In this document: positions 1-7,748 of the stretch, in pieces
Numbering within the stretch: position 1 is the stretch's first letter
Layout of the letters: every line of letters starts with the position of its first letter
Origin: DASXTW01 sp046726275
Lineage (GTDB): Bacteria; Actinomycetota; UBA4738
Length of the DNA: 36,974 nucleotides
Direction of reading: 5' to 3'
Assembly: GCA_046726275.1 (NCBI GenBank)
Contig: JBKPAF010000015.1
Location: 1-36,974, forward strand
The notes under the pieces: generated by a model
What the model was told of the DNA's origin: nothing
What the model saw: the letters and a program-made list of their open reading frames with translations, nothing else
Databases searched by the model: none
Program-made: the position numbers and the translations under genes

Positions 1-2
1 CC

Positions 3-206
3 CACGGCACCGGCGGCGAATTCTTCCTGAGCGGGAGGGGATTCCCCGTGGAGGATCCAGGGATTCGGGCGATCGTCACCAAGGCGGCGAGCTACGACCC
101 CTCCGACGAATACGTCCTGTTCGAGCTGAAGGTGAGCGAGGCTCGATGCAACGGCTACGGGGACGTCGCGCTTCCCGCCCATCGCCGCTGGTCGGCTGCC
201 ACCTGA
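3..206 (+). CDS. PPOX-fold (pyridoxamine 5'-phosphate oxidase family) protein, 3' end only
   Basis: The gene enters from the left edge and ends at TGA 204-206; 67 codons are visible. The visible part has the pattern FFLSGRGFPVEDP followed by ATVTK-like and YVLFELKVSEARCNGY segments and a final HRRW, which resembles the end of flavin- or F420-binding split-barrel PPOX proteins, where a beta strand carrying an LFEL-type motif is followed by a short tail ending in an Arg/Trp-rich patch. Such proteins bind FMN or F420 and carry out redox or stress-related roles in the cytosol. The cofactor-binding half lies outside the window, so substrate and cofactor cannot be judged. The downstream cyclase gene is convergent, 7 bases away. 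Family assignment is by pattern recognition of a fragment and is moderate at best. Confidence 0.5.
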   Translation, partial: HGTGGEFFLSGRGFPVEDPGIRAIVTKAASYDPSDEYVLFELKVSEARCNGYGDVALPAHRRWSAAT

Positions 207-213
207 GCCGGTT

Positions 214-1299
214 TCACCGCACCGCGAAGACCTGCCACTCGCCACCCACGCCCCGGAGGGCGTGGGTCCCCCGGTCCTCGAGGTCCAGGTCCGACCCTGC
301 GACCAGGTCGCGCACGGTGCGGGAAACAAGGATCTCCCCCGGGCCAGCCGTCGCCATGACCCGCGAGGCGATGTGCACGCCGATCCCACCAACATCGGTC
401 CCCCGAAACTCCACCTCGCCACTGTGGAGACCGGCCCGGATGTCCAGGCCGAGGCCTCGGATCTCCTCGCGAAACGACCTTGCGAATTCGACCGCATCTC
501 CTGGGCGGTCAAACACGGCCAGGACCCCATCGCCGGTGGTCTTCACAACCTCGCCCCGGACTGCGGCCGCCAGCCGGGAACCCACCGCGTCGTGCCGGTC
601 GAGGAGCTCCCGCCACTGACGGTCTCCCGACTCGCGAGCCCGCTCCGTGGACTCCACGATGTCGGTGAACACCACGGTCGCCAGGGCCCGCCCGGTCCGG
701 CCGGTCGAGCCGTGAGGTGCGACCACCGTTTCGAGGGTGAGGTCCTTGGCGCCTCGACGGATCGTGATGTCGTACCGGTCGGACGCGCGGTCCCAACCCG
801 GGGTTTGCCAGTCGACCCCTCCGCCCACCGCCTTGAATCGTTGGTCATCGAGGGCGAGCCCAGCCGCCCCCGCCAGGACGTGAACCCGAGCCGCCACGCC
901 TACGGGCCGGGAGAACACGGTGTCGACGACCCCGGCCGATACCTCGATGGGCACCTCGCCGGCGGGCCTGGGAAGCGTGACTCGCAACTCCGCGGCCCCA
1001 TCGTGAACGTGGAACCCTTTCAGCACGATTCCGCCGAGGTCGGCGGTCAGGCCGCGGAGTTTGCCTCGCGTCTCGATCTGCCACGGAGCCCATGCGTTCA
1101 GCGTCACGGTCGACGGAAGGGCCCTCCGTCGCCCGACGGCGAACCTCGGGTACTCGAGCGTGACGCCGTCGGCCGATTCCAGGATCCTCGGCGGCCGGCC
1201 CTCGAAACGCGCGCGATACGGCTCTGTGAGCGACCGGTCCCATCGGAGGGTGAGGTGTTCCGCCCGGATCAACTCCAGGCGTCGGGGCGAGGTCTCCAC
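214..1299 (-). CDS. class III adenylate/guanylate cyclase domain protein with novel N-terminal domain
   Basis: A 361-residue soluble protein. Residues 205-360 form a class III nucleotide cyclase catalytic domain: VVFTDIVEST carries the first metal aspartate (D213), KTTGDGVLAVF the second (D257) preceded by the substrate lysine position, and GIGVHIASRV matches the helix that usually carries the transition-state Asn/Arg pair. Here the Asn is His (H309), a variant often met in actinobacterial cyclases; the Arg is kept. Residues 1-200 are rich in beta-strand-like segments and match no domain I recognise. Expected reaction is cyclic nucleotide formation from ATP or GTP, but many relatives are of unproven activity. 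Start is GTG at 1299; no Shine-Dalgarno is visible, but a TATCCT box lies 11 bases upstream, suggesting a leaderless mRNA. It is divergent from the SRPBCC gene. Confidence 0.85.
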   Translation of the reverse strand: METSPRRLELIRAEHLTLRWDRSLTEPYRARFEGRPPRILESADGVTLEYPRFAVGRRRALPSTVTLNAWAPWQIETRGKLRGLTADLGGIVLKGFHVHDGAAELRVTLPRPAGEVPIEVSAGVVDTVFSRPVGVAARVHVLAGAAGLALDDQRFKAVGGGVDWQTPGWDRASDRYDITIRRGAKDLTLETVVAPHGSTGRTGRALATVVFTDIVESTERARESGDRQWRELLDRHDAVGSRLAAAVRGEVVKTTGDGVLAVFDRPGDAVEFARSFREEIRGLGLDIRAGLHSGEVEFRGTDVGGIGVHIASRVMATAGPGEILVSRTVRDLVAGSDLDLEDRGTHALRGVGGEWQVFAVR

Positions 1300-1343
1300 G
1301 GAAGGAGGACAGGATACCCCGGCCCAGATATCGTTTCCGGGAG

Positions 1344-1823
1344 ATGCCGCGGGTCGCGCCCATCCGGCAGAAGGTGCACGTTCGAGGGAGCCCCGAACAT
1401 GTCTTCGCGCTCTTCACCGAGCAGATGGACACGTGGTGGCCGGTCCACGACTACTCGCGGGCCGTGAGCGAATTCCAAGCGGACAACGTCCGGGTCGAAC
1501 GGCTCGAGTTCCAGGCTCGCCTGGGCGGATCGATCCTCGAGCACATGTCGGATGGCAGGGTCGTCCCCTGGGCCGAGGTCATCGTCTGGGACCCCCCGAA
1601 GCGGGTGGTCATGGCATGGCGGCCGCATTCCAGCCCGGAGCCACCCACAGAAGTCGACGTCACGTTCACCCCGCAAGGCGACGGTACGGTGGTCGAGCTG
1701 GAGCACCGCGGGTGGGAACGGCTCTCCGAGGCCTTCCGCGAGGGTCTCTACGACATCTACGCTCGCGGCTGGATCACCACGATGAGGCTGTTCGCCTCGG
1801 CCGCCGCCACATCGGGCTCATGA
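1344..1823 (+). CDS. SRPBCC / AHSA1-like domain protein
   Basis: A 159-residue protein of the START/Bet v1-like SRPBCC fold, similar to the activator of Hsp90 ATPase (AHSA1) branch. Seen: the opening strand with the helix motif SPEHVFALFTEQMDTWWP, the central VIVWDPPKRVVMAW strand pair (WDPPxRv is a hallmark of this branch), and TFTPQGDGTVVELEHRGWERL before the long C-terminal helix. These proteins form a hydrophobic pocket for lipids or small molecules; the actual ligand is unknown. ATG at 1344 is preceded by GGGAG almost adjacent to the start, so the true start could be slightly different. The 3' end overlaps a remnant of a VOC gene on the other strand, and the last residues (ASAAATSGS) may have been altered by that junction. 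Confidence 0.82.
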   Translation: MPRVAPIRQKVHVRGSPEHVFALFTEQMDTWWPVHDYSRAVSEFQADNVRVERLEFQARLGGSILEHMSDGRVVPWAEVIVWDPPKRVVMAWRPHSSPEPPTEVDVTFTPQGDGTVVELEHRGWERLSEAFREGLYDIYARGWITTMRLFASAAATSGS

Positions 1824-1893
1824 GCTGGAAGTAGTTGTCGTCCGGATCGGAGAACGTGGCGATCCACATCTCGGCCGCACCGAGAAGGTTCAT
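1810..1893 (-). pseudogene. remnant of the 3' end of a VOC/glyoxalase gene
   Basis: Read on the minus strand, this stretch encodes NLLGAAEMWIATFSDP followed by DDNYFQLMSP, which is the typical last strand and metal-ligand region of a VOC-superfamily protein (pattern W-x-A-x-F-x-D-P-x-x-N-x-x-Q/E-L). No upstream VOC sequence remains in that frame and there is no stop after the motif. It is squeezed between the convergent ends of the SRPBCC gene and the RibD-type reductase gene. I infer a deletion or recombination scar that removed the rest of the gene. It could be chance coding resemblance in a high-GC sequence, but the match over about 25 residues makes that unlikely. Confidence 0.5.
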
Positions 1894-2477
1894 CGCTCCG
1901 GCTCGTAGGTGAGGATCAGCACACCGGATTTCGAGGTACGGCTGTCCACCAGCTGCATGGAGAACTTCGGCGTGCTTTCCCGGAAGAGCCTCTTGCCGCT
2001 TCCGAGGACGACGCCGTAGACCAAAAGGTCGTACTGGTCCACCAGATCGTGCCGGATCAGCGTCTGGACCAGCCCTCCGCTCCCGATGACCCGCAGGTCC
2101 TTCCCGGATCCCTCCTTCAGCTTGGCGACCTCCGCCGCGACGTCCCCCTGGATCAGGTGAGAGTTGTTCCACTCGAGCGGCTCCCGCAGGCTCGTCGAGG
2201 CAACGTACTTGGGCATCTCGTTGAGGGTCCCGGTCAGTGGGTCGTCCGAGGGGGCGGTCGGCCAGTACGCGGCGAAGATCTCGTAGGTCACCCGTCCGAG
2301 GACCAGGCCGCCGGTGGCCGCGAGCCCGTCCATGACCGCGCTGCCCGCCTCCTCGTCCATCAACGACAGCTGCCATCCGCCGTGCTCGAACCCATCGCTT
2401 CGATCCTCGTCGGGGGCGCCGGGCGCCTGCATGACCCCATCCAGGGTCAGGAACTCACTCACGATCAGTTTGCGCAT
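1890..2477 (-). CDS. dihydrofolate reductase family protein (RibD C-terminal domain)
   Basis: A 195-residue protein starting MRKLIVSEFLTLDGVMQAPG, the standard opening of the stand-alone RibD C-terminal/DHFR-like family (YyaP/YwjB type). Further family marks are GLVLGRVTYEIFAAYWP, a YVASTSL strand and LRVIGSGGLVQTLIRHDLVDQYDL, ending with the strand GVLILTYEPER. The fold binds NADPH; the substrate of this branch is not known. I chose ATG at 2477 because an AGAGG stands nine bases upstream; an open frame continues 13 codons further to 2516 but without a ribosome site. The gene lies downstream of and co-directional with the ABC exporter genes, with a 66-base gap. Confidence 0.9.
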   Translation of the reverse strand: MRKLIVSEFLTLDGVMQAPGAPDEDRSDGFEHGGWQLSLMDEEAGSAVMDGLAATGGLVLGRVTYEIFAAYWPTAPSDDPLTGTLNEMPKYVASTSLREPLEWNNSHLIQGDVAAEVAKLKEGSGKDLRVIGSGGLVQTLIRHDLVDQYDLLVYGVVLGSGKRLFRESTPKFSMQLVDSRTSKSGVLILTYEPER

Positions 2478-2543
2478 GGCGACCATCCTCTTTCCGATTC
2501 CGTTCTTCCCCATCATTCCCGAGGTCCGAAGACCTCAGCGCGC

Positions 2544-3359
2544 TCATACGGCTCGACGATAGAGCCGCACGGCGATCGGCGCGAACGCTAGAAGGATCGC
2601 CGCGCACCAGGCGATCGACTGCCACACGAACGTCGCGGTCGGCCCGCCCAGCGTGAGAGCTCGCACTGCAGAGGCGGTGACGGACACCGGCTGGTGCCTG
2701 GCGAAGACCTGCAACCACCCGGGCATCGAGGTGACCGGCACGAACGCCGAGGACGCGAACACGAGGGGCGCGAGCACGGGGAAGGCGGCGGCCTGGGCGG
2801 CCTCCGGATCCTTCATCGCCAAGCCCACCGTGGCGAAGACCCACGACATCGAATAGCCGAACAGGATGACCAGCATCGCGCCCGTTGCCAGGCCCAGCGC
2901 GCTGGTGTGGACCCGCCACCCCACCAGGAACCCGACCACCATCATCAGGATGACCACGAACACGTTCCGGCTCATGTCCGCCATGGTCCGCCCGGTCAGC
3001 ACCGCTGAGCGAGCCATCGGGAGGGCCAGGAACCGCTCCATCAGCCCGCTCTTGAGATCAGCGGCCAGGCCGATGGCCGTGGCGATGGCCCCGAAGACCA
3101 CGGTCTGCACGAAGATCCCGGGCATCAGGAAGTCGACGTACGGGATCCCACCCGGCACGTTGATGGCTCCCCCGAAGACATACCGGAACATGAGCACGAA
3201 GATCACCGGCTGGATCGTGGAGAACACCAGGAGCTGGGGCACGCGGCGATAGGCAATGAGATTGCGCCTGGTGACCTCGAAGGTGTCCCGGACGACCGAG
3301 AACGGGATACGCCGGTCCCGGATGTCCGGGGCCTGCACCGCGACGGAGGGGGCGCTCAT
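2544..3359 (-). CDS. ABC-2 type exporter permease (DrrB-like)
   Basis: A 271-residue integral membrane protein with about six hydrophobic segments and the ABC2_membrane family pattern: a cytosolic N-terminal helix (TRRNLIAYRRVPQLLVFS), IQPVIFVLMFRYVFGG in the first membrane segment, PYVDFLMPGIFVQT in the second, then the DLKSGLMERFLALPMAR coupling region, and the C-terminal PVTSMPGWLQVFARHQPVS motif typical of daunorubicin-resistance-type DrrB permeases. It forms the membrane channel of an efflux pump with the ATPase encoded just upstream; start ATG and the ATPase stop overlap by four bases (ATGA), so the two are translationally coupled. Likely substrates are hydrophobic compounds or lipids; none can be deduced. 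Confidence 0.92.
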   Translation of the reverse strand: MSAPSVAVQAPDIRDRRIPFSVVRDTFEVTRRNLIAYRRVPQLLVFSTIQPVIFVLMFRYVFGGAINVPGGIPYVDFLMPGIFVQTVVFGAIATAIGLAADLKSGLMERFLALPMARSAVLTGRTMADMSRNVFVVILMMVVGFLVGWRVHTSALGLATGAMLVILFGYSMSWVFATVGLAMKDPEAAQAAAFPVLAPLVFASSAFVPVTSMPGWLQVFARHQPVSVTASAVRALTLGGPTATFVWQSIAWCAAILLAFAPIAVRLYRRAV

Positions 3360-4345
3360 GCTGTATCTCCTTTCGTCTTCCCGTCCTCGTCGACGCGACT
3401 GTCCTGACTCTCGGCCCGGTGGCCGGTGAGCGCGAGGAACACGTCGTCGATGCTCGGTTCACGGACCGTCAGCGTGTCCGGCTCCAGGTCACCGTGGTCG
3501 AGCGAGCGGAGCACCTGGAACAGGACGCGCGCGCCTTCGTCGGAGCTGACGCGGATCGTCTCCCCCTCCCGCTCCACCCGATCCCCGAAGCTCTCCCCAA
3601 GCAGCGCCATCGCGCGGTCGGCCCTCCCATCGCCGCGGAACCCCATCTCCAGGATCGTGTCCCCGAGATCGGCCTTGAGCCGCTCCGGGGTGTCGTTGGC
3701 GATCACCTTCCCGTCATCCACGACCGCGATGCGATTGGCGAGCCTGTCGGCCTCCTCCAGGTACTGGGTCGTGAGGAGCACTGTCGTGCCGTCGCTCACC
3801 AGCTCGCGGATCATCTCCCAGAGCTCGTTCCGGCTCGGAAGGTCGAGCCCGCTCGTCGGTTCGTCCAGGAACAGAACGGGCGGCCGGGGCATGAGCGACG
3901 CAGCGATGTCGAGCCGACGGCGCATGCCCCCGGAATACGTTCGCAACGGGCGATCGGCCGCCGAGGAGAGGTCAAACCGCTCCAGCAGCTCGCTCGCCCG
4001 CGGCATCACGTCGGCTCTGGGCATCTGACCGAGGATGCCGACCATCCGAAGGTTCTCCCGACCGGTGAGGTTCGGGTCGACCGCAGCGTTCTGACCGGCC
4101 AGCCCGATCCTGCGGCGCACGGCCTCGGCGTCCCGCACCACATCGTGCCCGAGCACCTCGCCCCGGCCCGCGTCGGGACGAAGAACCGTCGCGAGCACCC
4201 GCACGGCAGTAGTCTTGCCGGCGCCGTTCGGGCCCAGGAGCCCGAAGACCGTCCCGTGTCCCACTTCGAAGTCGATCCCGTCGAGGGCCACGACGTCTCC
4301 GAAGCGCTTCCGCAAACCCTCCACCACAACCGCGTTGTCAACCAT
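3356..4345 (-). CDS. ABC transporter ATP-binding protein (DrrA-like)
   Basis: A 329-residue ABC ATPase of the DrrA/antibiotic export branch. Seen: Walker A GPNGAGKTTAVR near residue 38, Q-loop in LAGQNAAVDPNLTGREN, signature YSGGMRRRLDIAASL, Walker B VLFLDEPTSGLD and H-loop region TTVLLTTQYLEEADRL. The C-terminal 90 residues contain the DrrA-type extension with IDDVFLALTGHRAE. It energises the coupled permease. AAAGGG stands about seven bases before ATG 4345, a plausible ribosome site. It is the first gene of a two-gene operon, perhaps continuing to the reductase at 1890. No adjacent regulator is evident; upstream lies a 360-base non-coding stretch. Confidence 0.95.
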   Translation of the reverse strand: MVDNAVVVEGLRKRFGDVVALDGIDFEVGHGTVFGLLGPNGAGKTTAVRVLATVLRPDAGRGEVLGHDVVRDAEAVRRRIGLAGQNAAVDPNLTGRENLRMVGILGQMPRADVMPRASELLERFDLSSAADRPLRTYSGGMRRRLDIAASLMPRPPVLFLDEPTSGLDLPSRNELWEMIRELVSDGTTVLLTTQYLEEADRLANRIAVVDDGKVIANDTPERLKADLGDTILEMGFRGDGRADRAMALLGESFGDRVEREGETIRVSSDEGARVLFQVLRSLDHGDLEPDTLTVREPSIDDVFLALTGHRAESQDSRVDEDGKTKGDTA

Positions 4346-4704
4346 GTCTCGACCCTTTCACAACTGATCTGATCGCGTGGACATTCCGTCCCTCGGAGAC
4401 CACCGAGGCCGGAACCGTCATGGTCTTGCGCCCTCACTGTCGCCGGGGCCCGGCCAGGGGTCGGTAGCCAGATATTCACTCGGTGCCCGGCCGCTCTGAG
4501 CTCCGTCGGACAGGATGTCGCGGTCCGGAGCCGTCCGCCTCGATCCTTCGAGGTCCACGGGGCCCTCGCTGTTGCCCGGCCCCGGCCACGGCGATGCCGT
4601 GACTCCCCAGGGCCGGGCGACTGCCCACCACTCAGTCGTTGCTGACCTCCTAAGTTGACGCCCAGGCCGCGGGCTGTCGGAGAGCCCCACTGATGGTGGT
4701 CGAT
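4346..4704. other. non-coding stretch with a degenerate direct repeat
   Basis: No convincing gene lies here on either strand. It should hold the promoter of the ABC operon on its left side. Two 27-base copies of a GC-rich sequence, 4430-4456 and 4562-4588, match at 23 positions. On the minus strand they read as PWPGPGNSEG and PWPGPGDSEG in one open frame, but that frame has no ATG or ribosome site and runs through the neighbouring VOC gene out of phase, so I do not call it a gene. Confidence 0.5.
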
Positions 4705-5076
4705 TCAGTCGCGTGCGGGGATCTGCTGGACTGCCCAGCCGTTGCCGTCCGGATCGCTGAAGAAGACGAACGCCCCCCACGGGAACTCTTGGACCACGCT
4801 CGCATCGACTCCGCGCTCCACCAGCTCGGCCCGAGCGGCATGGATGTCCGAGACGACCATCTGGAGGCCCTGGACGGACCCCGGCGGCATGGTGCTCAGG
4901 CCAGTCCCCAGCGCGATCGAGCACGCCGAGCCCGGCGGTGTGAGCTGGACGAAACGCAGTTCGTCGCTGACCTGATGGTCGTGGTCCATATGGAACCCGG
5001 CCTTCTCGGTGTAGAAGGCCTTCGCCCGGTCCACGTCCGACACGGGGACCTGCACGAGTTCGAGCCGCCAGTCCAC
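4705..5076 (-). CDS. VOC family protein (glyoxalase/bleomycin-resistance fold)
   Basis: About 123 residues with a complete VOC domain: LELVQVPVSDVDRAKAFYTEKAGF at the start, the central VQLTPPGSACSIALGTG strands, and the second repeat GLQMVVSDIHAARAELVERGV ending FVFFSDPDGNGWAVQQIP. Members bind a divalent metal and act as dioxygenases, isomerases or drug-binding proteins. The first metal His is replaced by Gln here (VQVPVSD) and the last Glu position by Gln, so a catalytic role is doubtful. I prefer GTG at 5076 because it gives the usual MDWxLELV opening; an ATG at 5121 would add 15 residues unlike the family. Confidence 0.88.
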   Translation of the reverse strand: MDWRLELVQVPVSDVDRAKAFYTEKAGFHMDHDHQVSDELRFVQLTPPGSACSIALGTGLSTMPPGSVQGLQMVVSDIHAARAELVERGVDASVVQEFPWGAFVFFSDPDGNGWAVQQIPARD

Positions 5077-5136
5077 GATCCAGCAGTCTAGCAACGGGGG
5101 ATCCGACCCCCCGCTGGTCACCGGGGCCTGCGGCCG

Positions 5137-5478
5137 TCAGTCGCGCAGATGCTCCGCTGCGACCCGCTTTGGGACGACCATCCGCCAGGCATCCAGGACG
5201 ATCTCCCGCATCTCGACGTCGTCGATGGCGGCCAGGCGAACGACCACCCAGTTGTAGCGGAGGTCCGAGCGCTTGGGCATCAGGAATTTGTCGGGTTCCG
5301 ACGCGACCAGCGCCTCGCGCTCCTCCTTGGGAAAGGCGAATCCCATTAGCGTCTCATCGCGCGAGAACTCCAGGTAGACGTACTGGCCGACCCGGAACTT
5401 GACGCGGTCCCGCACGAGCGCCTCGTAGGACCTCGGCAGGCTCAGAGCAACCGCACGTACGCCCTCGATCGTCGCCAT
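5137..5478 (-). CDS. MmcQ/YjbR family protein
   Basis: A 113-residue protein of the YjbR (DUF419) fold, a double-stranded-beta plus helix fold resembling DNA-binding CyaY-like proteins. Family marks: VRAVALSLPRSYE at the start, VKFRVGQYVYLEFSRDE, the LMGFAFPKEEREALVAS segment, KSDLRYNWVVVRLA-like strand (here KRSDLRYNWVVVRL) and the final EMREIVLDAWRMVVPKRV helix. Function is unknown in the family. It is divergent from the ArsR-like regulator gene. A TATGGT box (5490-5495 on the plus strand as its complement) lies ten bases before ATG, consistent with a leaderless transcript. Confidence 0.9.
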   Translation of the reverse strand: MATIEGVRAVALSLPRSYEALVRDRVKFRVGQYVYLEFSRDETLMGFAFPKEEREALVASEPDKFLMPKRSDLRYNWVVVRLAAIDDVEMREIVLDAWRMVVPKRVAAEHLRD

Positions 5479-5535
5479 GGGTGTGGACGACCATAGCCCC
5501 AGGCGCCGACAGGCTCAGTCCGACGAATTCTCTCG

Positions 5536-5566
5536 TCTTGACAAGAAAGATTGTCCGTAAGAAGAT
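5536..5566 (+). promoter_or_regulatory. candidate promoter and autoregulatory operator of the ArsR-like gene
   Basis: A perfect -35 hexamer TTGACA (5538-5543) lies within an 11-base palindrome TCTTGACAAGA (5536-5546), directly upstream of the regulator start at 5565. The spacing to any -10 sequence is short of the start codon and the -10 box is poor, so this would give a leaderless or very short leader. ArsR-family proteins usually bind palindromes overlapping their own promoter, so autoregulation is an inference. Confidence 0.35.
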
Positions 5567-6185
5567 GGGAAACGTGATCGATGTCGCGGTGATCGACGAT
5601 CCGGCTGCGGCCGAGGCCTCGCTCGATCCGGTTCGGGCCAGGCTGTTGGCCGAGATGGCCGAGCCCACCTCGGCAACGATGCTGGCCGCCAAGATGGGCC
5701 TGGCGAGGCAGAAGGTGAATTACCACGTGAAGGCCCTCGAGCGACACGGCCTGGTCGAGCTGGTCGAAGAGCGCAGGAAGGGCAACGTGACCGAACGGAT
5801 CCTTCAGGCTACGGCGGCCTCGTATGTGATCTCGCCGGCCGCCCTGGCCGCCGTGCAGCCGGATCCCTCGCGATCCCCGGACCGGCTGTCCGCGCGATGG
5901 CTCCTGGCCATCGCCTCCCGGCTGGTTCGAGACGTGGGCGACCTCATCGCCGGCGCGTCGCGGGCCAGGAGGCGGCTTGCCACCTTCGCCATGGACGGCG
6001 AGGTCCGATTCGCCTCCGCGGCCGATCGAGCCGCGTTCGCCGAGGAGCTGGCCAGCACGGTCACCGCCTTGGTGAGCAAGTATCACGATGAGACTGCAGA
6101 GGGCGGACGCGACCACCGTGTCATCGTCGCAATCCATCCGAGCGTCAAGGCCGGGACGGTCGAGACCCCGACGAAGGAGTCATGA
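5565..6185 (+). CDS. ArsR-like winged-helix transcriptional regulator
   Basis: A 206-residue regulator. Residues 15-80 form the winged HTH: LDPVRARLLAEMAEPTSATMLAAKMG, then the recognition helix LARQKVNYHVKALERHGLVEL and the wing EERRKGNVTERILQAT. This is the HTH_20/ArsR pattern, with no metal-binding cysteines. Residues 90-206 form a mainly helical domain including WLLAIASRLVRDVGDL and a conserved MDGEVRFASAADRAAFAEELASTV stretch seen in many actinobacterial regulators placed before SRPBCC genes. The start at ATG 5565 leaves out 28 codons of upstream open frame that lack family similarity. It is followed after one base by an SRPBCC gene, the classic ArsR-AHSA1 pair, and presumably controls that operon. 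Confidence 0.88.
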   Translation: MGNVIDVAVIDDPAAAEASLDPVRARLLAEMAEPTSATMLAAKMGLARQKVNYHVKALERHGLVELVEERRKGNVTERILQATAASYVISPAALAAVQPDPSRSPDRLSARWLLAIASRLVRDVGDLIAGASRARRRLATFAMDGEVRFASAADRAAFAEELASTVTALVSKYHDETAEGGRDHRVIVAIHPSVKAGTVETPTKES

Positions 6186-6186
6186 G

Positions 6187-6930
6187 ATGGCCCATCCATT
6201 CGAAGTGCGCAAGGAGATCGAGGTCGACGCCACTCCCGAAGAGGTCTGGGAGGCGATCGCTACCGGACCAGGCCTGGACGCCTGGTTCATGGGACGGAAC
6301 GAGGTCGAACCCGGCGAGGGGGGGAAGGTCCGGATGACCCTCCCAGCCTGGAGCCTCGAGTCGACCATCACCGTCTGGGACCCGCCGAAACGGCTCGTAA
6401 CCGATACCGGGAAGGGCGAGGACGGCAGCCTGATGGTATTCGAGTACCTCATCGAGGGACGCGCAGGCGGCAGCACCGTCGTCCGATTCGTGCACAGCGG
6501 ATTCCTGGCCGGCGACGATTGGGAGACGGAGTACGAAGCCCTGAAGCGGGGCGACCCGATGTACTTCGAGAAGCTCGCCGAGTACCTCACGTACTTCCGG
6601 GGGCGGACCGCGACGCCGGTCGACATTTACGGGCCGCAGGCGCCCGACCGCGAGCGGACGTGGAAGCGGATCAGGGGTGGATTGGGTCTCACGGGAGCGG
6701 CGTCAGTAGGCGACCGGGTCCATCTCATGCCAGAAGGGCTTCCCGAGATGGATGGAGTGGTGGACTACCTGTCGGACGAGTTCCTCGGCGTGCGCACGAG
6801 CGACGGACTGTATCGGTTCATCCTCGGATACGAGGGAACAGTCGTGCTGGGCCATCACATCTACGCCGACGTCGATCAGCAGGCGACCGAGAAGGCGTGG
6901 CAAGCTTGGGTCGAGAACACGCTGGCGTAA
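6187..6930 (+). CDS. SRPBCC (AHSA1-like) domain protein, two-part
   Basis: A 247-residue protein. Residues 1-140 are an AHSA1-type SRPBCC domain: VRKEIEVDATPEEVWEAIATG, the WFMGRNEVEPGEGGKVRM strands, TVWDPPKRLV and VVRFVHSGFLAGDDWE. Residues 150-247 look like a second, shorter lobe (RVHLMPEGLPEMDGVVDYLS, FLGVRTSDGLYRFILGY) with a final amphipathic helix. The fold binds hydrophobic ligands; the ligand is unknown. AAGGAGT at 6174-6180 sits just before ATG 6187, and the start is one base after the regulator stop, so the genes are coupled. It probably acts together with the hydrolase 41 bases downstream. Confidence 0.9.
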   Translation: MAHPFEVRKEIEVDATPEEVWEAIATGPGLDAWFMGRNEVEPGEGGKVRMTLPAWSLESTITVWDPPKRLVTDTGKGEDGSLMVFEYLIEGRAGGSTVVRFVHSGFLAGDDWETEYEALKRGDPMYFEKLAEYLTYFRGRTATPVDIYGPQAPDRERTWKRIRGGLGLTGAASVGDRVHLMPEGLPEMDGVVDYLSDEFLGVRTSDGLYRFILGYEGTVVLGHHIYADVDQQATEKAWQAWVENTLA

Positions 6931-6971
6931 AGGCCTGGTCGAACCAGCTCGCACCAGACGGAGGTGATCTC

Positions 6972-7748
6972 ATGGAGACCGTGACTTCAAAGGATGGCAC
7001 GACCATCGCGTTCGACCGGATCGGTGACGGATCGCCGGTCGTCCTAGTGAGCGGCGGTTCGACCGACAGGATGGCGAACGCCCCGTTGGCGGAGCTCCTG
7101 GCGTCCGATTTCACCGTGTTCAACTACGACCGGCGGGGGAGAGGGCCCAGTGGAGACACTCCGCCATATGCCGTCGAGCGCGAGGTCGAGGACATCGACG
7201 CCGTCATCGGCGCGACGGGAGGGTCGGCGTTCCTGTACGGCACGTCCTCCGGGGCCGCCCTCGCCTTGGAAACAGCCGCGAGCGGCGTTCCGGTCACCAA
7301 GCTCGCACTGTGGGAGCCCCCCTACATCCTGCACGATGAGCAGAAGCCGCCGCTCGATCAAGTCGAGCAGTACGACAAGATGCTGGCCGAGGGCCGACGA
7401 GGTGACGCGGTCGAATACTTCATGTCGAAGGTCGTGGGTATGCCCGCCGAGTTCGTCGCCCAGGCGCGCGCCGCACCGTGGTGGAAAGCACAGGAGGATC
7501 TGGCTCACACGCTGGCCTACGACGCCATCATCATGGGCGATTACTCGTTGCCGACAACGCGGGCGGCCCTGGTCACCGCGCCCACGCTCGTGTTGGTGGG
7601 CGGGGCCAGCTTTCCGTTCTTCAAGGAAACCGTGGAAGCGCTGGCGAAGGCTTTGCCTAAGGGCCAGACCCGAACGCTCGAGGGTCAGACGCACGACGTG
7701 TCCCCCGAGGCTATGGCAGCCGTGCTGAAGGAGTTCTTCGAGGCCTGA
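6972..7748 (+). CDS. alpha/beta hydrolase
   Basis: A 258-residue cytosolic alpha/beta hydrolase. Seen: oxyanion-region strand VVLVSGGSTDRM, FNYDRRGRGPSG (the usual DxRGxGxS step), nucleophile elbow YGTSSGA with S92, the acid-region strand TLVLVGGASFPFF, and the histidine motif EGQTHDVSPEAM. The HG oxyanion motif is SGG instead of HGG, a common variant in this branch of small actinobacterial hydrolases. Substrate unknown. The ATG is preceded by GGAGGTGATC (6960-6969), an almost perfect anti-SD complement, implying strong translation. It is the third gene of the ArsR/SRPBCC operon. Confidence 0.92.
   Translation: METVTSKDGTTIAFDRIGDGSPVVLVSGGSTDRMANAPLAELLASDFTVFNYDRRGRGPSGDTPPYAVEREVEDIDAVIGATGGSAFLYGTSSGAALALETAASGVPVTKLALWEPPYILHDEQKPPLDQVEQYDKMLAEGRRGDAVEYFMSKVVGMPAEFVAQARAAPWWKAQEDLAHTLAYDAIIMGDYSLPTTRAALVTAPTLVLVGGASFPFFKETVEALAKALPKGQTRTLEGQTHDVSPEAMAAVLKEFFEA

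Noticed and set aside
3419..4372. A 317-codon plus-strand open frame opposite the ABC ATPase
   Set aside because: Shadow of a certain ABC ATPase gene; no motifs of its own.
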